A stretch of 64,000 nt of DNA from the NCBI GenBank assembly GCA_024138015.1, contig JAMXBB010000011.1, positions 72,296,522 to 72,360,521 on the forward strand, in the 5' to 3' direction. The notes under the pieces were generated by a model. The model was not told the origin of the DNA, made no database searches, and saw only the letters and a list, made by a program, of their open reading frames with translations. Each line of letters opens with the position of its first letter. Position 1 is the stretch's first letter. Positions 35,526 through 48,271 of the stretch are shown here, one piece after another. A program made the translations under genes and the position numbers. Source of the DNA: Lumnitzera littorea (taxonomy: Eukaryota; Streptophyta; Magnoliopsida; Myrtales; Combretaceae).

Positions 35526-37670
35526 TGTAACACCCAGAACTTGGAACGCTACAGCTTTGCCATATGCCTTTAGTCTCTATTGATAGTCAAGCATCTAGGA
35601 ACCTGGAACCTGAAACCTATCCAAGATCCATAAAATAATTACATGAACTCTAACGACTCACTATTTAATAATCTAAAGTCTGAATAAAAGTGAAATGTTA
35701 ACCATCCAATTTCCGCATACTACAATAGTAAACGAACCCAACTATTATAAGTGAATGAACTTGAATACAATATAACTGTAAGATAGGCAACCTAAGGTAA
35801 CATCTCTAAAAGAGTCATAGGCAACTCCAAATAATCGATAGTCTCCAAATATGTATAACATAAAATAATAATATATGATCATCAATAGTTTACTCCTAAA
35901 AGCTAAACTATGCTGTCTCTACTGCATCATCGTAATAACAAAGATTACCCTCCTCATCATAAGACAGATAATCACAACTCGTATCCCATACAAAATAACC
36001 ACTATAAACTTCACATGTTAAACCTACAATTGAAAAACAACAATTCCCTTAAAGGTGAGCTAGCGCCTAGTATAGGATACTGTACACATACACATGAATA
36101 TACATGTAACAAGCCAAACACAAACGAATAACAGTTATAAATATAACAAACAATCAATTATATTTGGTTATTTATGTCCACAAGTAGCACAATCCCAACA
36201 TCTCGAGACTTGAGGTTTCTCATAACCCCTATACACACAATATATAAATACTATATAAGTATTAGTGTTAGGTCTTCCCCAATCACCTAAGTGTCAAAAA
36301 CCATCCTAGATCTACCTAGGTCTTTTCAGTGTAAGACTCTATTGAGGATAACATCATATAAAAATCACTAGGTGCTTCACTAACACCATTGGATCCGACC
36401 AATTGGTAGTCAAAACCAAGCATAAGCAGCACTATCAATAAATCCGATTTTTAATTAAGTCCGGTTTATATACATACTAGCCTAACACATACAATCAATA
36501 AACATGTATCTAGTACCTGGTACTTCTATCTCAACAAAGTATGGCACTACGTAACTCTTGGCACCTAGTTACAAATACAATACCAAATTCAAAACTCAAT
36601 TCATTAATCATTAACTTAACTCAACTCAACACTCTTTTACTTTTATTCAACCCTTTGTTTCAACGTCCGAGTTTCCAAACCGCACCCCACATATCTTTTC
36701 ATATTCTTCTATACACTTTTCAATCTCCCATAATTTAACTCTCTCTCTCTTAACCCTTCTCTCTCGACCCATATTTTTCTCTCCCTCTCATCATCTTTTC
36801 TTTTCTCTCTTCCCTTCCCTATAAACAATACACACCCGCATGCCGCTTGTATACGAATTCATATACACTAAAAATACACAAAAATTCACTACACTTACAC
36901 ACCGCACACATACACCATGTATCGCACACCTTGACTCCATACACTCTAACACCGACTCAACAACGCCAACAACATACAATTTGCGCCGTAACCATATCAC
37001 CATTGTTTCCATCCACCTCATTAACTACCTTCGCTAAACCCACACCATAACCACAACTAAAAATTCTTTAAAGAAGAAGGGAAAAAACAATACTTACATG
37101 TAATTCTTGATGAGAAACTCCTTATACTCAAATTATAAACACTGCAACAACATAAGTCTTATAGTTTTATGATATCTTTTTGAAGAAAAACGAATTTTTT
37201 TGTTAGATAGGCGAAGGGCTTACTCAACGCTGTCATATCCTCACATTTTCTTAAAGATTCGTCAGTTTTATTGTGCCTTAGCCCTCAAATCCAAATTTTG
37301 ACTTTGAGTTTGAGAGGAGTTTTGCCCAGTTTTTGCTCTTAATGAAAAAATAATGTATTGTTGTAATGGGGAGATATGTGAAGCAATAACACCTAATAGG
37401 GAAGGAGTGGAGAGAAATATAGGATAAAGAGAAGTTTAAATCTTTTTCTGTGACAATATTACCCTTGTTATCTCTAGTAAATTACAAGCCATACCGATGT
37501 TTGAATTTTTTCCACTGATAATATTACCTCTACTACCTTTAGTCAATTACAAGCTGTACTATATCTTCAAGCTTTTATTATATTGTTATATTCCTTCCAT
37601 TATTTTATATTTTTAAAACTTATTATTATTATTATCATAACATAACCTTTTTTTTTAACTGGGTTTTACA
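35526..37670 (-). mobile_element. Solo LTR E (long Ty3/gypsy-type LTR)
   Basis: 2,145 bp, - strand: starts TGTAAAACCCAGTT and ends CTGGGTGTTACA; flanks TAGAT and TAAAT. It aligns with solo LTR F, for example GCACCTAGTGATT and CTTAGGTGATTGGGGAAGACC against F's CTTAGGTGATGGAGAAGACC. A CT/GA-rich leader lies at 36,730-36,830. Several 65-76-codon ORFs at 36,541-37,050 are artefacts of the low-complexity leader. It is inserted inside a unit of the hairpin array. Confidence 0.75.
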
Positions 37671-38060
37671 TAAATCTATAGTTTTGATTAGTTTATATAA
37701 TATCGAGATAGCAAAATTTTGAGATGATAGATATGAATATCGTAACGGTCAAAATTCACTATCCTAGAGTTAGAGTTGGAGTCTCATTTGTGTTTATTAT
37801 TTAACAGCTAAACAAATAGAACAACCAAATGCCAGTATTTATTATCTAATCTATTATATGTTAAATCATAATTGGTTGGGATACAACAAATTTTGAAGAG
37901 CATATGTGAAATTGATATTGGATGAAAAATTGGTATCTTAATTATGCATCTACCAATCATAATATAACACAAAAACAAGTTGTGCATCCACATTCTTGTA
38001 TCTATTCTCTAAGATGCTAAGCATTTAACCATGATTAAACAAGTGAATATTTACCATCTA
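37671..38060 (+). repeat. Hairpin-unit array, block 2
   Basis: Two units and part of a third, beginning near 37,683, 37,861 and 38,020, with TTAAATCATAATTGGTTGGG and CTACCAATCATAATATAACA as facing arms. Confidence 0.7.
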
Positions 38061-38134
38061 AACTGCTAATAGTACATTTGCTTCACTACAATAGCAATCA
38101 AGTAAATATCATAATTTACACTTTAATTCTATCA

Positions 38135-38563
38135 CTTTTTATAATTATACATCTAGAGTTCTAATTTGTCTAATTATACACTTAATTAAAGATTTAATTG
38201 TCACTTTTACACATTAATTAACTTCAATTCACATCGTTAGTCCAATTAACACAATTAGCCAATTGGATGTCCACCTGTGGCATTAGGAGGTCGCATAACC
38301 CTTCATAGGTGGTTAGTAGCCATTCTTAGAAAAATAGTAGGTCACAACCCACATAAAAATTGTAAGTTGCAAAATCCACTGGTAGCTATTGGTGGTTGTG
38401 CATAAGCCAATGGGGGGCCGTGCAACTCCCTAAAGGTTGTTGGCGGTGACTCAATTGGTTAATCGTGCTAACTGAACTAACAGTATGAATTGAAGTTAAC
38501 TGAAATATTGACGGTAACAAGTAATTAAATAAATTGAAATTTCAAGTATATAATTATAAAAGC
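38135..38563. mobile_element. Long-TIR MITE inside the hairpin array
   Basis: Arms of about 180 bp. The left arm begins CTTTTTATAATTATAC and runs through ACTTCAATTCACATCGTTAG; the right arm carries GTATGAATTGAAGTTAACTG and ends ATATAATTATAAAAG. A GC-richer centre (38,280-38,445) includes GGTGGTTGTGCATAAGCC. The long inverted arms resemble Mutator-like MITEs; target duplications were not resolved. Confidence 0.65.
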
Positions 38564-38869
38564 TCTTTATCCCTTTTCTTCCCCTCTTCTTTCCTTATAA
38601 AAAAATGTTACGGCATTAAGTTGCTTTTGGAACTTCTAATAGCAATTTAATAATGAATTCGTATTATAAAAAATATTGAATAATAATTCATTACTTAAAT
38701 TAACATATATCTATTCAATGCTAGGATTAATTTTTCTCCTCATGATATGCCCTTCAAAAAATATTGAATATGTATTCATTACTTATTATCGCTCTATTTT
38801 ATTCCTTAATAATAATTATTATATTATAGCTTTATTCCATTATGTAAAGTAAAGGAACTGTAAATGTTT
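38564..38869. other. AT-rich stretch within the array region
   Basis: No unit of the array and no gene recognised; contains a repeated AAAAAATATTGAATA (38,668 and 38,757). Confidence 0.35.
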
Positions 38870-40743
38870 GGCATGATTGGTTATTGCGCCATTAAGACAA
38901 AAATTAAGAGAGAGCAAATGTAAATCCCATATAAATAAAAATTTCTTATGCCAAACTAAATACAAGTATTTATTATCTAAGCTACTAGCTATTCATATAT
39001 GATTGGTTAGGGCATCGTTGAGATAATAAATTTTAAGAAAGCATATATGAATTCTATAAAGATAAAAATTTGTTTTCTTAAAGTTAGTGTCTCAATGGTA
39101 TCTTGTCGTCAAATATTATGCAATTTTTAGGTTAGATATTTTAATCAATCGACTACGTTTGAGATAAAAAAAAAAAAAATTAAGACAAAAGATGTGAATC
39201 CTTTATAGATGAATATTCGTTATTTAAATGTTGATAACTCAAATTTGTCTCTACTTCATAACTGTTTAACACCTAAGCATATTAAATAAGTACATGAGGT
39301 TATTTATTAACTATTAGTTGTTTATTCAACATCGGTTGAAACACTATTGAAAAAACAGAATTTTGGGACAACAAATGTGAATCCCATATTAATGAAAATT
39401 TTTCATAATACATGCCATGATTTAATACCTAAGTAAATTAAATAACCAAATGCATATTTATTATCTAAGTTGCTACATATAATCATGATTGGTTGTGATA
39501 CTATTAAGAAAACAAAATTAAGACTAGATGTGATTCGCACATCAATGAAAACTCATTGTCTTAAAATAATTGCCTCCACCAATCATAACTTAACACTTAT
39601 ACAAATTAAAAAATCAAATGCAAGTGTTAATTATCTAAACATTTTAGATGTTTAATCATAAATGACTGGGATACCATCAATACTATGAAGTTATGATAAT
39701 GGATGTAAATCTCATATGGATAAAAATTTGCATCCCAAAATTGGTATTTCAATTGTATCTCACCAATTAAACACATAAGTAAATGCAGGTATTTATTATC
39801 AAAACTCATCATTAGCTAGAAACCATCCGGATGGCAAAATCGAGTCGGCAAAATTGAGTCAGCAAATCTTAATGGCATATGAATTAAAATTTGTTGTCTC
39901 AAAGTTGAAGCGTCAATTACATCTCCATCAATCATGATATAATACTTAAGAAAATTAAATAATGAAATGTAATTATTAATTATCTAAATTATTAAATGTT
40001 TAATCATGATTGGTTCATACACATTAAGATAACAAAATGGAGATAACTAACATGAATCTTATATGGATGAGAACTTGTTGTTATAAAGATCGTATTTCAT
40101 TTGTATTCTCATAAACCATAATTAACACTTAAGAGCATTTTTTATCTAAATTAATGGATGTTTAATCATGATTAATTAAGATACTATTTGGACAATAAAA
40201 TTAGATGTTGTATGGATCAAAATTTATTGTCCCAAAGTTGATGTCTTAATTGTATTTCTACCAATTACATTTTAACATAAGGAAATAAAAACCAATACAG
40301 TTATTCATTATCTAAACTATTGAATACGTAATCATGATTAGTTGAGATATTGTTGAGACAGCAAAATTAAGATGGTACATATGAGTTTCATATAGATGAA
40401 AGTTTTCTATCTTAAAGTTAGTATCTTAATTATATCTCCACCATTTATAATTTAATGCTTGAGAAAATCAAACAACCAAACTAAGAATATTTTAACTAAA
40501 GGTATAGAAGTTTAATCATGATTGGTTAGAACATCATTAAAGTAGCAAAATTAAAACAGTAGATGTGATTTCCATATGAACAAAAAATTGCTGTCTCAAG
40601 TTAGTGTCTTAATTGTATCTCCACCTATCATAATTTAAAATTAAAAAATTAAATAAATAAAATGTAAGCATTTATCATATAAGACATTAAATGTTAAATC
40701 ATGATTAGTTGAAACCTCAAAATTGAGACAATAATTGTAAACT
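38870..40743 (+). repeat. Hairpin-unit tandem array, main block
   Basis: About 12 degenerate units of 160-185 bp. Clear left arms start at 39,485, 40,006, 40,168, 40,334, 40,518 and 40,701 (consensus ATCATGATTGGTTGAGATAC), with facing right arms such as TGTATCTCCACCAATCAT. The spacer between hairpins is conserved: AACACCTAAGNAAATTAAAT, AAATGCAAGTATTTATTAT and TTAAATGTTTA. The last unit is cut by solo LTR F at 40,744. There is no coding content; small ORFs here are chance. Confidence 0.8.
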
Positions 40744-43700
40744 TGAAATACCCTAAAAAAATATATAAATATATATAATTTTAAGTGAGGAGTACTTTAG
40801 TAATTTCTTTCTTAAAGCAATAATATTAGTAAAAGCCTCCTTATAGTATTGCAAATGATTTGGTGAGCATTTCTTCATCGTATTAGCATAAGTCTTTTTG
40901 AAACCCTAAATTTCAATGGTATAAATGAGTAAAAGGGAAGTTTAATGGTCTAAGTTTAGAATGACCATTGAAAAAGGTAAGTACGTACTTTTAATCTTTT
41001 TTCTTCAAAATTTAATTTTTAGTAGGATGTGAGATTCCTAATACTTTGTATCAACTAATTAAAGGAAACTAAAAGATAAATCATATATAATAGATATAAG
41101 AGATTGATGCACAAAGAAATTGGTTAAGGTAAGTATTATTTGACTTATATTTAAGGTTTGTGATGCAGTTAGAGTTTAATCGTAAATTTTAAACTTAATA
41201 GGCTATTTTTATTAGTTAAGTAGTAAAGGTTGTTGGTATTGAAACATTGTTGAGAAATCTTATGTGTGAAAAGTTGATGAGATTAGTGTATTATTAAATC
41301 CACATAATGTTATGGGTCAAACTATATTGTTTATGATTAACTTGCAATATCATCTAGTTTGGTTATTAAAAAAACAAAGGATCTTGCATTGTGAGAGAAA
41401 TAAGATTTTCAAGCATGTGTTAATTTTGAAATAGCATATTTTAAGAGAAAGTATTGACTAATAGTGTTATTAGCAATTTAAGTTAGTCATATAATCCTAC
41501 TCTTTAGTTCAAGAATTTTTTATGTTAACTTAGAGACAGATTCTTGTTAGAATTGAGGAAGAAGGGGAAAAAAAATCTACTTATTAATAAATTACCTTCC
41601 TACTCTCAATATTTACTAAATAATTTCGTTACATTTGGTATAGATAAGTAATATTCTACAATTTGATAAACCGTAGTACATGTGTTTAGTTAAAAAGTAT
41701 CATATAATATTGTAATATATAATGTAAGTTGTAGTTTAATATAATTATACATTTAATTTTTGTATATATATATATAAGTGCATGCATGTTTTCTCTTGTA
41801 TATCTACATAATAATAAAAATAATGATAATAATAAGCTTGTAAATAAATTGATTAGTAGAAATGAGCTAATGTATCATTAAAGTGTTAATGAATAAAAGC
41901 AATTGATGATAATAATAATTGAGAGTGAACCATATAAAAACTTAATTAAGTTTTGAATTCAAAATCTTGAAATAACATATGGACTACATTAATTTACCTG
42001 ATCAATGATCCCAATTAACTTAATTAAGAAAATTAAACACACCTAATTGACTCAATCAATAGTAATAAAATGATAACTAATGACACTACTTAACCTAATA
42101 TAATTTAATGAGTTGTAGGATTTAATTGAGAAAAGTTATTGAATTATAATTAATTTAATTAACAGGTCTTAATTGACTTAATTATTAAAAGTTATTAAAA
42201 ACTTAACATTTATAGTTGATTGATAAATTAGTTAGTCATAAAAATATGGAAATTGTTTTAATAAAAAGTTACAACAAGTTGGTACTTAATAAGTTAAGCA
42301 TATTATTTACATAGTTAATAATTAGAAATTATCAGTTAACTATTAATTATAATAGTTAGAATAAAAATAGCAAAGTTATCCCACAGGTAGATAATTGTTA
42401 ATATATAGTGAAGGATTTAAGCCAAGATGGATTATATTTATTTAACTATAGGAATACTTTTTTCTTTTAACTAAAAACCAATAAGTATTTAATTGTTACT
42501 TATCTTTAGGTGTTAATCTTAGCTATGACTTAGTATGAATTTATAATTGAGAATTGTTTTCTAATTCAAGTTTAGGTGAGAAAAAGGAAGTGGTGAATTT
42601 AGATAATTGAGACTCAAATATAGGATACTTGTATACTTATTATGCTTGTTTAGAGCAATTGTTTTACCATACTTAATTCAAACTTAGACTTAATAAATTT
42701 TGTGCTACTTGTACTTAACTTTAACATCCCTTTGGTGGGGTCCAATCGGGTTAATAAGGCACCTAGTGATTGTATGCGACTTGCCCCTAGTAGAAATCCC
42801 GTGTTGAGACAACCAAACTAGAGTTTAGGAAGGATTACTTAGGTGATGGAGAAGACCTATACCAATACTTATATAGTAATTATTAGAGGTGTATAAGTGG
42901 GTTAAACGAGCTAACTCGACCCAGTCTAATTTGACCCATAGGTTAAACAGGCTAAGCTCATTTAGCTCACTTTTAAATGAATAAAAAAATCTCAAACCTA
43001 ACTCATTTAAAAAGTGGGTTAAACGGGTCGGCTCACAAGTTAAAGGCATAAATGGATTGAATGAACCGATCCAAACTCGCCCACTTTGGTTTGTGGGTTA
43101 AAAAAGTCGAACTTATTTAGCCAACTTTTAAACAGGCCAAAAACGTTGATTTAAACCCGTTTTAAAAGAGGGTCAAACCGACCGATCTGCGGACCAAAAC
43201 CCGCTTTCACACCTTTAGGAATTATCTAGATGTTTACCTAGGAATCATGAGCTAGCCAAATTTTAAAACACCAAAACTATGTTGTTTGCTAGCTAATTAA
43301 TTAAAGATAAATAAATGGTGCTTATTGCAATAGATGCTAGTTGTTTTGCATGTGACTCTATTGGTTGTTTGAATCATGCATATGTGCTTGTTGTATTTTG
43401 TATTGGAATTTGACTCATCCAATAATATTTTTCAGGTGCAAATACTTAAGTAGAATTTGTAGAATTTGTTGATTTAGATACTATAAGCAAAATTATGAGG
43501 ATAAGAGTTATGGCTAGAATTTCCTCTATGAGAATAAATTTTGAGTTAGGATAATTTGAGTTTATTTTATAATTAGTAAATTCTTATCTTTGTGAAATTT
43601 ATTTTGTAGTTGTGCAGAATTCTTTAAGAAATTAAATTTTATTGGAATTATTTGGAGATTTTAACAAGTAATTTTGGTAATTGTAATAAATATTTATACT

Positions 43701-43764
43701 TAAAGTGTTAGTTGATGATATAGACACGTGATAGGCTATGACACCTAGGTTCTTAGGTGTTACA
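40744..43764 (+). mobile_element. Solo LTR F (long Ty3/gypsy-type LTR)
   Basis: 3,021 bp including a nested MITE: starts TGAAATACCCTAAAAAAATA, ends CTTAGGTGTTACA; flanks AAACT and AAACC. Same family as solo LTR E. A donor-like AAGGTAAGTA (40,975-40,984) and an acceptor-like TTTTTCAG (43,428-43,435) suggest an intron in the untranslated leader, as in solo LTR D. No internal domain. Confidence 0.77.
42884..43217. mobile_element. hAT-type MITE in solo LTR F
   Basis: 334 bp with ends TAGAGGTGTATAAGTGGGTT and AACCCGCTTTCACACCTTTA, an imperfect inverted pair, and 8-bp flanks GTAATTAT and GGAATTAT. The interior is full of GGGTTAAAC/GTTTAACCC-like words, common in this MITE type. Solo LTR E shows the uninterrupted site (ACTTATATAGTATTTATA). 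Confidence 0.82.
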
Positions 43765-43971
43765 AAACCTATATGGATTAAATTTTATTGTCTTGATATC
43801 TGAATTACGGGTTAAATTTTGTGATTCCATTATTTCAATTGTATCTTCACTAATCATAATTCCACATCTAAGCAAATTAAACAACAAAATGCAAGTATTT
43901 ATTATCTTAACTATTAAATGCTTATTCATGATTGGTTAAAACATTATGGAGACTACAAAGTTAAAACAATA
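43765..43971 (+). repeat. Hairpin-unit array, block after solo LTR F
   Basis: Completes the unit cut at 40,743 (TTGTATCTTCACTAATCAT) and starts the next at 43,927 (ATGATTGGTTAAAAC). That unit is then cut by TRIM 2. Confidence 0.75.
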
Positions 43972-44367
43972 TATTATGACCTAAGCCTATAGATAGAGCT
44001 CAACCTAAAAAACTAACTTGTTAGGTAGGAAAAACCCTTAGTCTTAAGTATCACACCTAGCTCATATTACTTTTTCAGATGGGATTGTAACATCACTATC
44101 CCTTTTTGAAAGCCAACATTCACGTTAACTCATTCTAAACTACCCATTTGGGGGTATCACACTCTATTTCACTAAGTAATTCTTTCCTAATTAGCCCTCT
44201 TACAAGTCACTCCTTTCATAGAGTTAACCTTCAACAAAAGTACCAAATATTACAACCCAAGTCTAAGAAAAGAATCCAACCCAAAAAACTAGCCTAATAG
44301 GTAAGAAAACCTCTTAACTTAAGTATCACACTTAGTCCATATTACTTTCACATACAGGACTATAACA
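43972..44367 (-). mobile_element. TRIM 2, inserted in a hairpin-array unit
   Basis: 396 bp on the - strand: 5' LTR 44,248-44,367 (120 bp), TTTGGTA directly after it as a weak PBS, a 155-bp non-coding interior with the purine tract AAAAAGGGATAGTGA before the 3' LTR, and 3' LTR 43,972-44,092 (121 bp). Both LTRs share CTTAAGTATCACAC and CATATTACTTT. The 5-bp target duplication CAATA (43,967-43,971 and 44,368-44,372) is perfect. Confidence 0.87.
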
Positions 44368-44372
44368 CAATA

Positions 44373-44510
44373 AACGAAAATCCTACACATATAAAAATTG
44401 TTGTCTCAAAGATAGTGTTTATTCATGTTTTCACCAATAACAATTCAACACCTAAAAAAAATTAAATAATCAAATACAAGTATTTATTATTAAAACTAAA
44501 AATATTGTTG
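44373..44510 (+). repeat. Hairpin-unit array, last block
   Basis: Finishes the unit cut by TRIM 2: TTGTTGTCTCAAAGATAGTG, CACCAATAACAATTCAACAC and AAATACAAGTATTTATTAT. Confidence 0.7.
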
Positions 44511-46286
44511 GGTCTTTATATGTATAGAGGTTTAGATTTAAAGAAGAGAAGGAGGTTATTTAATTTTTTTTTTTCATTTTTGTTTCAATTAGCACAATTC
44601 TTCTTCATTACTTTATTATATTTGTTATTAGAATTATACTACTAAATTTTACCTAAATTCTTTGAAATTTTCGCTTTAAACATTCATAGATAATTTCATG
44701 CAATACTAATATTCAGTAATGACATGTCTCAATTTGGTATAATGATGTCATAATGAATAACTTTATATGTTGTGCTTATAAACTTTTATTCCAAGAAAAC
44801 TTCCATTGGTTTGTTCTTTGTTTATATAGAGTTGAATTAACAAAAACTTATTATTCATTTATGATTTTTTTTTTCCAACAATGAAATTACAATTTTATAT
44901 TTCATATCCTTTTCAATGTTTAGAAACATTTCTAAAAGTCAAAATTGTGATTCATTGGAATCAACAATTCTGACTTTAAGATAGAATGTAATTCTGGCTT
45001 GAAAGGTATGAAATCATAGTTCTATTCTAACTTATTAATTAAAAATTATATAAATAACCATAAATTTACAATGTACTTTAAAATCTCCTTCAATGAAATT
45101 TGTGAGGATTATTTATTTACACTATGCTTTAAAATCTCCATCGATGAAATTTTTTATGATTATTTATTTAAATGCTCCTCTTTCGTTTCATGATAATTCT
45201 TATAGCTACACTTGATTATCTATTTCGCCATTCTTGCCTTGATGTTTTTAACATGTATATTTCTCAACAACCATTTTAATTTTATTGGTCATATTATACA
45301 TTGTCAATCTGTTTTCTTATATTGTAGTCTTGCAAGCTTTTTTTTCTCCCTTGTCTTACATGATGCCAGATGAGAAACATATCATTTATCTTTATAACAT
45401 CTTAATCCTTCAAAAAAATATATTGCTTATCGTCTTGCTAATTCTATTTTATTCCTAATTCTTTCCACATGCCAAAGTCACATAAGGTTTTAAGTTCTAA
45501 GCATCCAACGAAGTTATTTGTTCCTGATAGCATGAAAAATTCAAAATCAATCTCTCGATGACTTTCACTCAACATCTTTTAATAGCCAAACACATGCAAT
45601 TAAACTAAATTGCTAATTAAATGTTATGTGGTTAAACTAATCTTGAAACTTTTGGTAATTTAATATTTAGCTAAAAGTGGTGCCAAGACTATATATTTAG
45701 GTAGAACTTCATCAAGTAAAGCAATATGAGAATTAAGAGGTATTGATAAATGCTTGTTATAGATCTCATGAGTAAGATCTGATCAAAGTGGTAACCCACT
45801 ACTCTCCCATGTCCCGTAAGTGGCAAAAAAATAAATTTCAATGTCCTATAAAACTCGACTAAATGTAGACCTCATGGTGTGAGATTTGAAGAAATCCAAA
45901 GGGAAGTAAGAACTAAGCATCCACTTCTTGCAGATTAAGCCAAATGAGATCCAAATGAATTCTAGTTGTGATGATCTTTGTAGATTTCGACTTTGCTCAA
46001 AAGATTTGACTTTCAAGAAAACAATAATGACACCATACCTATAATTTTTAATTTTGCAAATCTTAATGAGTTAATAAAATGCCAATCATGCATCCACATC
46101 AAGAAACATATCCGCATCATCACTAAAATATAAAATCAAAGTGACAAATTAAAATAAATATGATATAGTATTGAAATGAAACAAATAAAATGAAAACTGA
46201 CTTTGAGCAAAATCAATCACACTAAAGCCCCTTCAATAAAATCAATCTAAATACCCATTCCTCTTCTCTTTCAAATACAACAAACC
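44511..46286. other. AT-rich stretch, no gene seen
   Basis: Contains a 53-bp tandem duplication (45,071-45,123 and 45,124-45,172; shared TTTAAAATCTCC and GATTATTTATTTA). The 45,700-46,030 part is less AT-rich but shows no recognised protein. Confidence 0.4.
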
Positions 46287-48188
46287 TATTGATATACTAT
46301 TTTAGACATGAGCTTCTAAGCCCAAGCTTAATGGATCGATGATGATGACCTATTGAGAACGTGATCCTTTAGGCCGAAGTTAACTAGCATAAGCCCAAGT
46401 TGTCCAATCCAAAGCTATGTCATCTAGCCTCAACTAAAGTCAACAAAACTCAACTTACGATTCAAATAAGAATACGTAGGAAGTTTAGCAGATGATAAGC
46501 ATTTAATTGTATATATTTAGTGTAGTGATTTTTATAGTATTGTCTTGTAATTTTGGAGTATTTTTGAATAATATGTTACTTGATTAAGTAAAATTTCAAT
46601 TTCAAATTTTGGAGTGTTCTTGGAATGAAAATGAAGAAAAGTATCAAATTTTATTTAATTTGGAACTAAAACCAAGAAGTTATAAAGCCTGGAAGTGACA
46701 TGTACAACAGCGTAATTATGTTAGAGCAAGACTACAATTAAAGGTACAAAGAAGTTGATGCGTAGATTTGACATGACTAAAATGACACAATCATGTCATT
46801 AACCATGTCACATGAGATTTTGAAGATTTTATAAAGATTCATGGAGTTTTAAGTTATGAACAACAACACGACATGTTGTTAACCATATCGCCCTACGAAA
46901 TTGGAGTTTCGCTGCTTTATTATAAAAGGTCATTTTAGGGTTTTAAGTCACACTTTTTAACATAAAATTGAAGAGACTCAAGAGTTTAGAAGAGTAGAAG
47001 AGAGCATATAACTACAAGCTTTAAGAATTAGGAGATTTTATTAATTTTGTAGGTCCGTTTTTGATGATTTCTTCTGTTTTGATTTGAGATTTATTCCTTT
47101 CCATGATTAGAGCTTAGATATCTTTTGTATAGATTTTGTGGGAGACCCAGGATTATCATGTGGCTTAGTTTATACTTTAGATTCAATGAAGTTTTTTATT
47201 TTCTTGATTCAATTATGTGATCCTTTTTTTTTTTTTTAGATTAATGTTTATAGAGTATTAATCTAAATATTTGATATTATACATGATAATTGAGAGATTG
47301 ATATATAACTAGATTTAAGGATAATTTATGAGAGTTTATGCAATCTTAGAGATAAGTTACTTGATTCTTCCAAGTCTTGATTGTTTTCTTTAAGAGAATT
47401 TATTAATCTATAATGGGATCTTGAATTATGCTATTGAAAACATATTTCTAATAGGTAATTTGAAAATTGGAGTTAATAAACTTGAGAAAGTTATTAACTT
47501 TATTAGAAAATTATAATAGTCAATAAAATTAAAGGGAATTAGTAAAACTTTCATAGAAGTTATATGTTTAATTCTAAGGAAAGCAAGATCTAAGTTAGTA
47601 ATTGCATTCTTGAAGTAAATCTTTAAATTAATTACTTTCCTGGTTTTTAATTTGAGTCTTGTTTAATAGTTGATTAGTAGTATAGATTTAATTTAAAGTT
47701 ATTGCATTAAGATTTGTCGATTAGATAATAGAGAAATAGTTAGTATTACTACTTACAATCTTTGCGGGACAACATTTGTGTTCATTGCATTATATTATAT
47801 ATCCGATAGGTATACTTGCTTGATATCAGCAGATCAGGAAAATCAATGAATAATAATTCCCAAAAATTCTCTTTACAAAATCTGGAGTTAAAGAAGAGAA
47901 CTTAGAGCATTTACTAGCTTCCTATCTAGCCTAGTCATCCCTTTATAGATATAGCATCAGGTCTTCATGGAAAAGGATCGAAACTCTTTCACTCAAAATA
48001 CTCTCTCTCTCTTTGTCCCAAAAAAAAAAAAAAAAGATACTCTCTCTATCATTTTTCTCTCTTAAACATCAACCTCATTTTCTTTAACATCAAAGTAACC
48101 ATGTCAGATCCAACTTTAGCACCCCCATAGCTTTTGTTTATTGCATTTTGCAAGTCTCCTCCTACCAAACGAGGATCACTCATCAACA
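46287..48188 (+). repeat. 5' LTR of copy B (interrupted)
   Basis: Starts TATTGATATACTATTTTAGA (TG decayed to TA) and ends CATCAACA; the complete LTR has TGTTGA/TCAACA ends. Excluding the insertion it is about 560 bp, against 521 bp for the 3' LTR. A CT repeat and an A tract (48,019-48,035) enlarge it. Confidence 0.8.
46493..47828 (+). mobile_element. 1.3-kb solo LTR in the 5' LTR of copy B
   Basis: Starts TGATAAGCATTTAATTGTAT and ends CTTGATATCA (TGATA/TATCA), with perfect 5-bp flanks GCAGA (46,488-46,492 and 47,829-47,833). The ACAATCTTTGCGGGACAACA and GGTATACTTGCTTG words near its end are typical of LTR retrotransposon LTR tails. The 3' LTR of copy B is uninterrupted here. Family uncertain, perhaps Athila-like. 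Orientation inferred. Confidence 0.8.
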
Positions 48189-48206
48189 ATTGACACCCTC
48201 TAATGG
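48189..48206 (+). other. Primer binding site of copy B, decayed
   Basis: ATTGACACCCTCTAATGG directly after the 5' LTR resembles the TTGGCGCC-type site used by Tat elements, with its CpG positions changed. Confidence 0.5.
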
Positions 48207-48271
48207 AGAGGAATACCTAATCCATAACAATAATTTGCACACTTTATTTAAGAGAAATACCAACAACAATA

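Noticed and set aside
36541..37050. Cluster of 65-76-codon frames
   Set aside because: Caused by the low-complexity CT/CA-rich leader of solo LTR E.
34574..44510. CRISPR-like or other programmed repeat-spacer system
   Set aside because: Repeats are long, diverged, without unique spacers or associated genes, and the surroundings are plant transposons.
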